From NCBI RefSeq assembly GCF_016313185.1, contig NZ_CP066218.1, forward strand, positions 1,550,001 through 1,614,000: DNA of 64,000 nucleotides, given 5' to 3'. Positions within the stretch are counted from its first letter, which is position 1; each line of letters opens with the position of its first letter. Below, one piece after another: positions 9,561 to 17,074 of the stretch. This DNA comes from Mycolicibacterium baixiangningiae (GTDB lineage: Bacteria > Actinomycetota > Actinomycetes > Mycobacteriales > Mycobacteriaceae). A model generated the notes under the pieces. It was not told the origin of the DNA. It ran no database searches and saw only the letters and a list, made by a program, of their open reading frames with translations. The position numbers and the translations under genes were made by a program.

Positions 9561-10376
9561 ATGACCGAACCGCAGGCGGCTCCGGAAGCAGACCTCAGTG
9601 GCTGGACAGCGGAACCGTTCTCCGCGGCCGGCTACACCCACGACGTGTACCGCAAGGGCGACGGCCCCGGTGTGGTGCTCATCCCGGAGATGCCCGGGCT
9701 GCATCCGCATGTGCTGGCCTTGGGCAATCACCTCGTCGACAACGGGTTCACGGTCGCGGCGCCGTCGCTGTTCGGCACACCGGGCGCGCCGGGGATGCGG
9801 CCCGGAATGGCGCCCGTCCTGCTCAAAGGCTGCGTGTCGAAGGAGTTCGCCGCGTTCGCGACCAATGCCGACCGCCCGGTGGCGCACTATCTGCGGGCGC
9901 TGGCGCGCGACCTCAACGCGCGCACCCCGGGCAAAGGTGTCGGCGTGATCGGACAGTGCTTCACCGGCGGCTTCGCGCTGGCGGCCGCCGTCGACGAGAG
10001 CGTGCTGGCGCCCGTGCTCAGCCAGCCGTCGCTGCCGTTGCCGCTGACGCCGAAGCACAAACGCGATCCGGGCCTGTCCGAACGTGAACTGCAGATCATC
10101 GAGCAGCGCGCCGCCGACGACGGGTTGTGTGCGCTGGGCTTGCGCTTCAGCCAGGACTGGATGTCGCCGGGGGAGCGGTTCGGCACGCTCAAGAAGCGGT
10201 TGGGCGATGCCTTCGAGGTGATCGAGATCGACTCGGGCAAGGGCAATCCGCACGGAATCTCGCCGCTCGCTCACTCGGTGCTGACCGACCAGATCCGTGA
10301 GGTCGACGGCCACCCCGCCTACGCGGCACGCAAACGCGTCGTCGAATTCCTCACCGAGCGGTTGTCTCCGGCGTAG
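9561..10376 (+). CDS. Dienelactone hydrolase family protein
   Basis: 271-aa alpha/beta hydrolase of the dienelactone hydrolase family. The nucleophile elbow contains cysteine rather than serine (GVIGQCFTGGFAL near residue 131), as is typical for the family. VVLIPEMPGLHPH near residue 35 forms the first strand and oxyanion region, and the catalytic His is probably in NPHGISP near residue 230. The physiological substrate is unknown. It follows the DUF4245 gene by 21 nt with a purine-rich GGGAGGGG upstream of ATG 9561 and may be co-transcribed with it. Confidence 0.8.
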   Translation: MTEPQAAPEADLSGWTAEPFSAAGYTHDVYRKGDGPGVVLIPEMPGLHPHVLALGNHLVDNGFTVAAPSLFGTPGAPGMRPGMAPVLLKGCVSKEFAAFATNADRPVAHYLRALARDLNARTPGKGVGVIGQCFTGGFALAAAVDESVLAPVLSQPSLPLPLTPKHKRDPGLSERELQIIEQRAADDGLCALGLRFSQDWMSPGERFGTLKKRLGDAFEVIEIDSGKGNPHGISPLAHSVLTDQIREVDGHPAYAARKRVVEFLTERLSPA

Positions 10377-10465
10377 CGACCACCAGCAGGCCTTTCCGAT
10401 CCGCGGGGGTCGATTCGTGCTGCCGCCACCCCTTCTGATTATCGACGCTAGCGGCTAAGCATTAA

Positions 10466-10508
10466 TGGTGATAATATCGCCGCTATCACCATCCGTTATC
10501 AACGATAA
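10466..10508 (+). promoter_or_regulatory. Two palindromic operator-like sites upstream of the secreted-protein gene
   Basis: An AT-rich patch in otherwise G+C-rich DNA contains TGGTGATA (10466-10473) and its complement TATCACCA (10484-10491), separated by 10 nt, followed by a second palindrome TTATC-AAC-GATAA (10496-10508). A clean ribosome-binding site AAGGAG (10511-10516) precedes ATG 10522. The pattern looks like a repressor-controlled promoter. The TetR gene at 11754 is a plausible but unproven ligand. Confidence 0.6.
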
Positions 10509-10521
10509 TCAAGGAGTTGTC

Positions 10522-10800
10522 ATGAACCTTCCAGGTCAGATCATGCGAGGGTGTGCCGCCGCAGCAGCGTTGGCGGCATCCGGGGTCGGCTTCGCCGGGG
10601 TGGCGTCCGCGGCGCCCACTGGCGGGTCGTCAGTGGCCGACACTGTCCGAGAACTCCGGGCACAGGGCTACACGGTGCGGATCAACGGAGCCGCCAGCGG
10701 TCCGCTGTCCCGGTGCTCGGTCGAACAGGTGCGGGGCTTGGGAACCGGCATTGTGCTCGTCGACATCTCCTGCCCGGACAACTTCTCCACCGGCGACTGA
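10522..10800 (+). CDS. Small secreted protein of unknown function
   Basis: 92-aa protein with a Sec-type signal peptide: hydrophobic core at about residues 10-27, with predicted cleavage after ASA near residue 30 (VASA/APTGG). The mature part is about 62 residues and has two cysteines (SRCSVEQ and DISCPDN), which could form a disulfide. It resembles the many small exported mycobacterial proteins with a C-terminal paired-cysteine domain, but no function is known. ATG 10522 was chosen because AAGGAG lies 5 nt upstream; an in-frame codon at 10465 lies inside the palindromes. The Tat-signal SDR follows after 15 nt. Confidence 0.7.
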   Translation: MNLPGQIMRGCAAAAALAASGVGFAGVASAAPTGGSSVADTVRELRAQGYTVRINGAASGPLSRCSVEQVRGLGTGIVLVDISCPDNFSTGD

Positions 10801-10815
10801 GCGGCGAGGCGGAAG

Positions 10816-11679
10816 ATGGACACCATCGAGGGGCAGCCACCGCGCCGGCTGAGCAGACGGTCAATGTTGGCCGCCACCGCCGCCGTAGGTGCCGGAGCCG
10901 CCGGCGTGGCCGGTATCGCGGCGGCCGCCGGCGGGGAGGAAGTGCGAGGGAATGGGATGTCGGCGTTGATCACCGGTTCCTCGCGCGGCATCGGGGCGGC
11001 CACCGCGCGCAGGCTGGCGGGCGACGGCTACGCGGTCACGGTCAACTGCGTCGTGAACCGGGATCTGGCCGCCGATGTCGTACGCGACATCGAACGCGCC
11101 GGCGGCCGGGCCATCTGGGTGCAGGCCGACGTAAGCGACCCCGTGGCGGTGGCGCGCCTCTTCGACGAACACGAGCGCACCTTCGGTGGCCTCGACGTCG
11201 TCGTGGCCAATGCCGGCATCATGCGGCTCGCCCCATTCGCCCAGATGACGGATGCGGACTTCGACCGGATGTTCGCGGTCAACATCAAGGGCAGTTTCAA
11301 CACACTGCGCGAGGCGTCGCGGCGGATCCGCAACGGCGAGCGCATCATCACGCTGTCGTCGAGCATCACCCAGCTGCGAAGCCCGACCTACGGCCCCTAC
11401 GCCGCAACGAAGTCCGCCCAGGACATGTACGCCGCGATCCTCGCCAAAGAGCTAGCCGGTAGGCAGGTCTCGATCAACGCGGTCGCTCCGGGCGTCGTGG
11501 ACACCACATTGTTCACCGACGGCAAGACCCCGCAGCAGATCGAGGCGTTTGTCGAGCGCACACCCCTGCAGCGGCTGGGGCGACCCACCGACATCGCCGG
11601 CACCATCTCGACGCTATGCCGCGCAGAAGGTCACTGGATCAACGGGCAGACGGTGTTCGCCAACGGCGGGATCGTGTGA
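10816..11679 (+). CDS. Short-chain dehydrogenase with an N-terminal Tat-type signal
   Basis: 287-aa classical SDR. Residues 1-45 carry a twin-arginine motif (SRRSMLAA at about residues 13-20) followed by a hydrophobic Ala/Gly stretch, so the protein may be exported folded. The SDR core begins near residue 49 with the cofactor motif TGSSRGIG. It also has NAG (VVANAGIM near residue 134), a catalytic serine in LSSS near residue 179 and Tyr/Lys in YAATK near residue 195. Its substrate is unknown. It lies 15 nt after the small secreted-protein gene and is probably in the same transcript. If translation began at the internal ATG (MSALITGSS), the product would be an ordinary cytosolic SDR. Confidence 0.75.
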   Translation: MDTIEGQPPRRLSRRSMLAATAAVGAGAAGVAGIAAAAGGEEVRGNGMSALITGSSRGIGAATARRLAGDGYAVTVNCVVNRDLAADVVRDIERAGGRAIWVQADVSDPVAVARLFDEHERTFGGLDVVVANAGIMRLAPFAQMTDADFDRMFAVNIKGSFNTLREASRRIRNGERIITLSSSITQLRSPTYGPYAATKSAQDMYAAILAKELAGRQVSINAVAPGVVDTTLFTDGKTPQQIEAFVERTPLQRLGRPTDIAGTISTLCRAEGHWINGQTVFANGGIV

Positions 11680-11753
11680 CGGCCGCCGGAGAGCCGTCGG
11701 TTAGCGTGGTGCGCACCGCAGTACGCAACGTATCTCCAGACGACGGATCACCG

Positions 11754-12446
11754 ATGGCACAGTCAGAGCTCGACCCGCGCGAACGCATCCTGCGTGCGGC
11801 GGTCGAGCTGCTGGTCGACGACGGCCGCGACGCCGTGTCCACCCGCGCGGTCAGCGCGGCCGCCGGCGTCCAGGCGCCCACCATCTATCGCCACTTCGGT
11901 GACATGCGGCATCTGGTGGACGCGGCCGCCAGTCGGGGGATGGCCGACTATCTGGACCGCAAGCGCAGCCGTCCCCACGACGACGATCCTGTCGAGGATC
12001 TGCGGGGCGGGTGGGATCTGCACGTCGAGTTCGGGCTGACGTGTCCGCACGTCTACACCGTCCTCTACGGGGACCCCCGCCCAGAGGCGGAACCCGGCGG
12101 GGTGTCGGAGGGTAATGCAATCCTGCGCAAGCTGATTCAGCGCATCGCGGCGGCGGGTCGGCTGCGTGTCGAGGTCGAGCGCGCCGCCGAGATGGTGCAC
12201 GCGGCATGCCGCGGGGTGACGCTCACCCTGATCGCGACCCGGCCGGATGAGCGCGATCCGGAGCTGTCCACCGCCGTCCGGGAGGCGCTGCTGTCGGCGA
12301 TCACCACCGACGTCGCCGATGAGGGCGGCGGCGGGATCGGCGCCCTGGCCGTCGCGCTCGAGGCCGCGATCGAGTCGGCACCGCCGAGCGCACTGTCGAG
12401 CGCGGAGACCACGATGATCCTCGAGTGGTTGGACCGGCTGCACTGA
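11754..12446 (+). CDS. TetR family transcriptional regulator
   Basis: 230-aa regulator with an N-terminal TetR helix-turn-helix (RERILRAAVELLVDDGRDAVSTRAVSAAAGVQAPTIYRHFGD, about residues 9-52; key residues TIYRHFG) and a C-terminal ligand-binding domain. ATG 11754 (MAQSELDPRER) was chosen because upstream in-frame residues overlap the previous gene and lack TetR character. It lies 74 nt after the Tat-signal SDR on the same strand. It could be the repressor acting at the palindromes at 10466-10508. Its effector is unknown. Confidence 0.82.
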   Translation: MAQSELDPRERILRAAVELLVDDGRDAVSTRAVSAAAGVQAPTIYRHFGDMRHLVDAAASRGMADYLDRKRSRPHDDDPVEDLRGGWDLHVEFGLTCPHVYTVLYGDPRPEAEPGGVSEGNAILRKLIQRIAAAGRLRVEVERAAEMVHAACRGVTLTLIATRPDERDPELSTAVREALLSAITTDVADEGGGGIGALAVALEAAIESAPPSALSSAETTMILEWLDRLH

Positions 12447-12455
12447 CCACCGGTG

Positions 12456-13649
12456 TCATGCCGCCGTCTTCTTGCCCCGCGGCACCCGGTCACGCACCCG
12501 ACGCCACCACCGCAGTGCGCGCGGCGGCCCGGACTCGTCGTCCTCAGGCGGGTCGAGCGGAACACCCTTGTAGACAGCCAGATACACGCTGATGGTGGTG
12601 ACGATGATGATCATCAGCACCGGGCCAAGCACGATGCCCCAGAAGCCGAACATCGCGATTCCCGAGAACACGGCGAGCAGCATCAGCGCCGGGTCGAGGC
12701 GCGCGGCCTTCGGCACCAGGATCGGCCGCAGGAAGTTGTCGATGTTGGTGATCACGATGAGGTGGAACAGCACGACGAAGACGCCGCCGATCACGTTCCC
12801 GAACAGCGCCATCCCGATGCCGAACGGAATGGTCGCCACGCCGCTGCCGAGCGGGATCACCGACAGCGCGCTCAAGATGACGGCGAAGAAGAAGATCCCC
12901 TCGTGGAAGCCGGCGATGTAGATCGAGATCGCGCCTAAGACACCCTGAACCACCGCGATGACGAACTGACCCGAGACCGTGCCGCGCACCATCGCGCCGG
13001 TCTTCTCCAAGTACAGATCGGTGATTTCTTCGCCCAGCGGGTTGAGCTGACGGATCAGCGTGCGTATCCGCTCCCGTTTGGTGAGCAGGGACAGGAAGAC
13101 GTACAGGAAGATGATCGTCGCCGCGACCGCACCGATCACACCGCCCAGCGCGCCCTGCAACACGGCGAGCAGCCACTCGCCGACGCGCTGGGAGACGGTG
13201 ACCACACCGCTGCGCAGCGTGTCGGGGGTGACGTGGATGTCGAGGTAGGGCACTTTCGCGGCGAGCTTGTTGACCACCTCGAGGGCGCGGTCACCAAGGG
13301 TGCTGACGTCCGTCGTCGACATCCACTGGCTGACCGTGTTGACCATCTGGGTGATCTCGATGATCGCCAGGAACACCACGAGGCTGACGGGGACGATCAC
13401 CGTGAGGATGGCCGCAAACAGCGTCAACGTCGCCGCCAGGCCGGTTCCCAGCCGCCGCCGCAGGCGTTCGTAGAGCGGGGTGAACAGGTAGGCGGCGACG
13501 GCGGCCACGACGATCAGGATGAAGAAACCGCGCAGGAAGTAGGCCCCGAACGCCACTGCCAGGAGGGTGACGACCGCGAGCGCGCGTTTCTGGGTCTGGG
13601 TCAGGCCTGCGTCGATGCCGCCGGGCACACGCTCGTCTTCCGTCGACAC
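12456..13649 (-). CDS. AI-2E family transporter / permease (Rv1101c-like)
   Basis: 397-aa integral membrane protein of the AI-2E family (PF01594-type), with hydrophobic segments at about residues 20-60, 70-95, 165-195 and a cluster at 225-360, typically eight in the family. It ends in a basic, hydrophilic tail (about residues 365-397). The family includes exporters of small molecules and Na+(Li+)/H+ antiporters, so the substrate cannot be named. It starts at GTG 13649, 7 nt after the stop of the SDR at 13657, suggesting co-transcription with the two upstream SDR genes. It is convergent with the TetR gene. Confidence 0.82.
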   Translation of the reverse strand: MSTEDERVPGGIDAGLTQTQKRALAVVTLLAVAFGAYFLRGFFILIVVAAVAAYLFTPLYERLRRRLGTGLAATLTLFAAILTVIVPVSLVVFLAIIEITQMVNTVSQWMSTTDVSTLGDRALEVVNKLAAKVPYLDIHVTPDTLRSGVVTVSQRVGEWLLAVLQGALGGVIGAVAATIIFLYVFLSLLTKRERIRTLIRQLNPLGEEITDLYLEKTGAMVRGTVSGQFVIAVVQGVLGAISIYIAGFHEGIFFFAVILSALSVIPLGSGVATIPFGIGMALFGNVIGGVFVVLFHLIVITNIDNFLRPILVPKAARLDPALMLLAVFSGIAMFGFWGIVLGPVLMIIIVTTISVYLAVYKGVPLDPPEDDESGPPRALRWWRRVRDRVPRGKKTAA

Positions 13650-13656
13650 CGCAGCC

Positions 13657-14508
13657 CTATCCCGCCTCGACCGCCCGCTGCCCAGCCCGCTGTTCGGCGA
13701 CGAACCGGGCGGACATGCGCTGCATCAGTCCGGGGGCCAGCCGTGCGAAAAGCCAAGCGGCGTGGGCTTGTCGGGGTTTGACCAGGATCGCCTTGTCACG
13801 CGTGACGGCGCGCAGGGTGTCGCAGGCCAGCCGGTCGGCGTCGTATGCCGTCGACATGCCCTTGGTGCCCAGGTAGTAGTTGCGGCCGACGAAGCCGCCG
13901 ATGGCGCCCTTGTCGAGGATCGGGGTCTCGACGGCGCCGGGACAGACCGTGAGCACGCCCACGCCGTGCGCGACGGCTTCCGAGCGCAGCGCCAGCGACA
14001 GACCGACGACGGCATGTTTGGTCATCACGTAGCTGGTGACCAGGCCCGCCGCGGTCAGGCCCGCCATCGAGGCCGTGTTGACGATGTGGCCGTGGCCCTG
14101 GCTGATCATCTGCGGGTAGGCCGCGGCGACGCCGTGCACAACGCCCCGGATGTTGATGTCGATGATCGCGTTCCACTGGTCGAGCGTGAGCAGTTCGGTG
14201 TCACCGCCCCAGGAGATGCCGGCGTTGTTGACCATCAGGTGGAGGCAGCCGGCGCGGGCCACCACGTCGTCGACGGTCTGCTGGACGGCGGCGGCGTCGG
14301 TCACGTCGAGCTTCGCCCACCGGGCGCCGAGTCCGCGCGCGGTCGCCTCGGCGGCGTCGGCGTCGATGTCGGTGCACACCACGTCGGCACCCGCCGCGGC
14401 CAGCGCCCGGCACAGTGCGGCGCCGATGCCCGAGCCGGCGCCGGTGACGATCGCCTGTTTGCCCGCGAAATGCACTGGATCACGGTTCCTCGCGCGAGCG
14501 CTCGTCAC
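13657..14508 (-). CDS. Short-chain dehydrogenase/reductase
   Basis: 283-aa classical SDR with cofactor motif TGAGSGIG near residue 22, NNAG near residue 93, and a catalytic serine in NTASMAG. The usual Tyr position reads YVMTK near residue 159, so YxxxK is present. A C-terminal extension of about 30 residues is characteristic of mycobacterial SDRs acting on lipid or steroid substrates, but the substrate is unknown. GTG start 14506-14508 overlaps the stop of the preceding SDR by one base (TAGTG), so the two are translationally coupled. Confidence 0.85.
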   Translation of the reverse strand: MTSARARNRDPVHFAGKQAIVTGAGSGIGAALCRALAAAGADVVCTDIDADAAEATARGLGARWAKLDVTDAAAVQQTVDDVVARAGCLHLMVNNAGISWGGDTELLTLDQWNAIIDINIRGVVHGVAAAYPQMISQGHGHIVNTASMAGLTAAGLVTSYVMTKHAVVGLSLALRSEAVAHGVGVLTVCPGAVETPILDKGAIGGFVGRNYYLGTKGMSTAYDADRLACDTLRAVTRDKAILVKPRQAHAAWLFARLAPGLMQRMSARFVAEQRAGQRAVEAG

Positions 14509-15272
14509 TACGCCTCCATGAGCTTCATCACGTGGCCCAGGATGTCGGGGTACCGCTTGAGGTGGGCCCCGCCGTTGAGATCGATGACCTCACCGGTCAT
14601 CCAGGAGGCGGCCGGTGAACACAGGAAGGCCACCGCGGCGGCGACGTCCTCAGGTTTTCCGGCCCGGCCGAGCGGGGTGTTCTCCAGGTACTCCTCGACC
14701 ACGCCGGGAATGCTGGCCGCCGGATCGGTCAGCGGGGTGTGCACGAAACCGGGTGCGACGGCGTTGACGCGGACGCCCCGCGGCGCCATCTCCAGTGCCG
14801 CCACCTGGGTGAGCATCGACAGGCCGGCCTTCGCCGCGCAGTAGGCGCTCATCCCGGACGCGGCCTGACGGCCGTTGAGCGACGAGATCTGCACCAGCGC
14901 ACCGCCTTCGCGCAGGACGCGCCCGGCGTGCTTGGCGACGACGAAGCCGCCGGTCAGGCAGACGTCGATGACCTCGCGGAACTGGTCGACCGGCATGTCC
15001 ACGATCAGGCCGACGTTGCTGAACCCGGCGCAGTTCACCACCGCGTCGAGCGGGCCGGTCTGGTCGAACAGGCGTTTCACCGAATCTTCGTCGGTGACGT
15101 CGGCGGCCGCCGACGTGTGGGGTTCACCGAGGGCGGCGGCGCGCTCGCGGGCGCCGTCGCCGTTGCGGTCGGCCAGGACGACGCGGTAGCCGTCGGCCGC
15201 GAGCGCCTGGGCGCTGGCCCAGCCGATACCCGAGGCGGCGCCGACGACGACGGCGGTGCGGTTGGTGGTCAT
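14508..15272 (-). CDS. Short-chain dehydrogenase/reductase
   Basis: 254-aa classical SDR with a cofactor motif (GAASGIGWA near residue 11), NCAG near residue 84, serine in VQISSLNGR, and catalytic YCAAK near residue 143. It heads an apparent operon with a second SDR and an AI-2E transporter gene. A KstR-like sequence lies 9 nt before its start, hinting at a role in sterol or lipid catabolism; this is inference only. The ATG is at 15270-15272. Confidence 0.85.
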   Translation of the reverse strand: MTTNRTAVVVGAASGIGWASAQALAADGYRVVLADRNGDGARERAAALGEPHTSAAADVTDEDSVKRLFDQTGPLDAVVNCAGFSNVGLIVDMPVDQFREVIDVCLTGGFVVAKHAGRVLREGGALVQISSLNGRQAASGMSAYCAAKAGLSMLTQVAALEMAPRGVRVNAVAPGFVHTPLTDPAASIPGVVEEYLENTPLGRAGKPEDVAAAVAFLCSPAASWMTGEVIDLNGGAHLKRYPDILGHVMKLMEA

Positions 15273-15280
15273 GGGTCCTA

Positions 15281-15298
15281 AAACTAGAACACGTGTCA
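15281..15298 (-). promoter_or_regulatory. Degenerate KstR-like operator upstream of the SDR operon
   Basis: AACTAGAACACGTGTCAG lies 9-26 nt before the SDR start. The core 15285-15298 fits the KstR consensus TnnAACnnGTTnnA with one mismatch (GTG for GTT). The left half-site AACTAGAACACGT is intact and the right half-site is degraded. KstR is the TetR-type repressor of mycobacterial cholesterol catabolism genes. Confidence 0.45.
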
Positions 15299-15324
15299 GG
15301 CGCCGTCGCCGAAACGCCTGTTTC

Positions 15325-16197
15325 TCACCGGCGCACGCAGCGGAAGCCGATGTGGCTCATTCCGGTGTCGACGGGTTGCCCGCGCCGCGCCGCGGGCCGG
15401 TAGCGCAGGCAGTAGGAGTCGGCGCACAGAAAGGACCCGCCCTTGACGACTCGGCGCGGCATCCGGAGCTGCGGCTGGGCCGGGTCGTAGCTCTCCTCGG
15501 CGCAGCAGGCCGTGCCGCTCGCGGTGTAGAAGTCCGTCGTCCATTCCCAGACGTTGCCCGCCATGTCGTAGAGGCCGTACCCGTTGGGCGGGAAGCTGCC
15601 CACTGCGGCGGTGCGGCCGTAACCCCGATCCGGACGCCACGGGAAGTCGCCGTGCCAGTAATTGGCCAGCCGCTCTCCTTCGGATTCCGGGTCGTCGCCC
15701 CACGTGTAGGTCACCTGGTCCAAACCACCCCGTGCTGCGGTCTCCCACTCCGCCTCGGTGGGCAGAGCCAGCCCCGCCCACGCCGCGTAGGCCTCGGCAT
15801 CCTCGTAGGCGACGTGCACGACGGGGTGGTCGGCGCGCTTGTCGATGGAGGAGCCGGGCCCGACGGGATGGCGCCACGATGCGCCGGGTGTCCAGGCCCA
15901 CCATTGGCTGAGGCGGCGCAGGTCGACGGGCCCGTCGGTGCGGCGGAACACCATGGAGCCCGGCTGCAGGTTCACCGCCGGTGCGCCGGGGTACTTCGCG
16001 GGATCGAGCGGCCGCTCCGCGACGGTGACGTAGCCGGTGGCGGTGACGAATTCGGCGAACTGCGCGTTGGTGACGGCGTGGCTGTGCATCAGGAATTCGT
16101 CGACGCGCACCGGGCGGGCCGGGGCCTCTTCGGGGTAGTGCGCGTCGGAGCCGAGTATCGCCGTCTGGGCGGGGATGCGGACGAGGTGGTCAGTCAC
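15325..16197 (-). CDS. Formylglycine-generating enzyme (sulfatase-modifying)
   Basis: 290-aa copper-dependent oxidase of the FGE-sulfatase family. It converts the active-site cysteine of type I sulfatases to formylglycine. Family motifs are present: GNVWEWT near residue 214 and the C-terminal active-site pair C258 and C263 in GGSFLCADSYCLRYR. It ends with the conserved GFRC. GTG start 16195-16197 overlaps the HAD gene stop by 8 nt. It lies two genes downstream of a sulfatase with a CTAGR modification site, so the likely client is its own operon partner. Length agrees with Rv0712 (about 299 aa). Confidence 0.88.
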   Translation of the reverse strand: MTDHLVRIPAQTAILGSDAHYPEEAPARPVRVDEFLMHSHAVTNAQFAEFVTATGYVTVAERPLDPAKYPGAPAVNLQPGSMVFRRTDGPVDLRRLSQWWAWTPGASWRHPVGPGSSIDKRADHPVVHVAYEDAEAYAAWAGLALPTEAEWETAARGGLDQVTYTWGDDPESEGERLANYWHGDFPWRPDRGYGRTAAVGSFPPNGYGLYDMAGNVWEWTTDFYTASGTACCAEESYDPAQPQLRMPRRVVKGGSFLCADSYCLRYRPAARRGQPVDTGMSHIGFRCVRR

Positions 16198-17074
16198 CGA
16201 AGACGGTCGCCCAGTCGTCGCGCATGCTGATCACGGTCCAGCCCTGCGTCGCTGCATGTTCGAGCACGCGTTCAGCGCCAGCGGTGTAGGCGAATTCGCG
16301 GTCGCCGTCGTCATGGTGCACCAGCAATCGCAGACCACCGCAATACCGCAGCATCTCGTCGTCGCCGTTGGAGTTACCCACCGCAAGGACGGGCCGCCGG
16401 CCGATGCGGTTCCAGATGCGGACCGGCTTCTCAGGACCGTCGTCGAATACGTCGAGCGTCGGCTGGATCAGCAGATCGCCTGTGTCGCTGAATTTCAGGC
16501 CCTGCGCACTGCCCACCACGCGTTCGGGCGGAATGCCGTACAAAACGCCGGTGACTGGACGCATGAAGTCACGGCCGCCGCCGGAGACGATGTAACAGGT
16601 GAACTGGTGAGCCTCCAGATACCGCAGCAGCTCGACCATCGGTGCGTAGGTGCACTCGCGGTACGGACGGCCGAGCGTCGGGTGGTCGGCTCGGGCGAAG
16701 AAGTCCGAGACGCGCGCCGCGTACTCCTCGACGGTCAGCGACATGTGCAGCGAAAGTCCGGCGGCGGCAAGCAGTTTCAGGTCGTCGTCATCACCCTGAT
16801 AATGCTTGGTGATGGCGGCGCCGAACCACCGCAGGTCGCCGTCGGATGCGGCTGTGTACGGCTGTTGCGCGGCGAGTGACGGATCGCCTGCGGCTTTCTC
16901 CGCCAGCCGGCGTACGACGAAGTCGAGCTGGATGTAGGCGGGCTTCTCACACCACAGGGTGCCGTCGTTGTCGAAGACGGCGACGCGTTCCTCCGGTGGC
17001 ACCTCGGCGGCGGTGTGTTCGACGAAGTCGACGATGGCCGACTTCGTGGGTCCGTCGCGCCACTGGTCGAGCAT
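16190..17074 (-). CDS. HAD-superfamily hydrolase (phosphatase-like)
   Basis: 294-aa haloacid-dehalogenase-type hydrolase. Motif I is VAVFDNDGTLW near residue 38, motif II is IVSGGG near residue 157, and motif IV is in AVGNSNGDDEML near residue 235, consistent with a Mg2+-dependent phosphatase related to the SerB/PSPase group. The substrate is unknown. It starts directly after the sulfatase stop codon (TAAATG at 17077-17072 on the minus strand) and overlaps the FGE gene by 8 nt, so the three genes form a tight operon. Confidence 0.82.
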   Translation of the reverse strand: MLDQWRDGPTKSAIVDFVEHTAAEVPPEERVAVFDNDGTLWCEKPAYIQLDFVVRRLAEKAAGDPSLAAQQPYTAASDGDLRWFGAAITKHYQGDDDDLKLLAAAGLSLHMSLTVEEYAARVSDFFARADHPTLGRPYRECTYAPMVELLRYLEAHQFTCYIVSGGGRDFMRPVTGVLYGIPPERVVGSAQGLKFSDTGDLLIQPTLDVFDDGPEKPVRIWNRIGRRPVLAVGNSNGDDEMLRYCGGLRLLVHHDDGDREFAYTAGAERVLEHAATQGWTVISMRDDWATVFGD

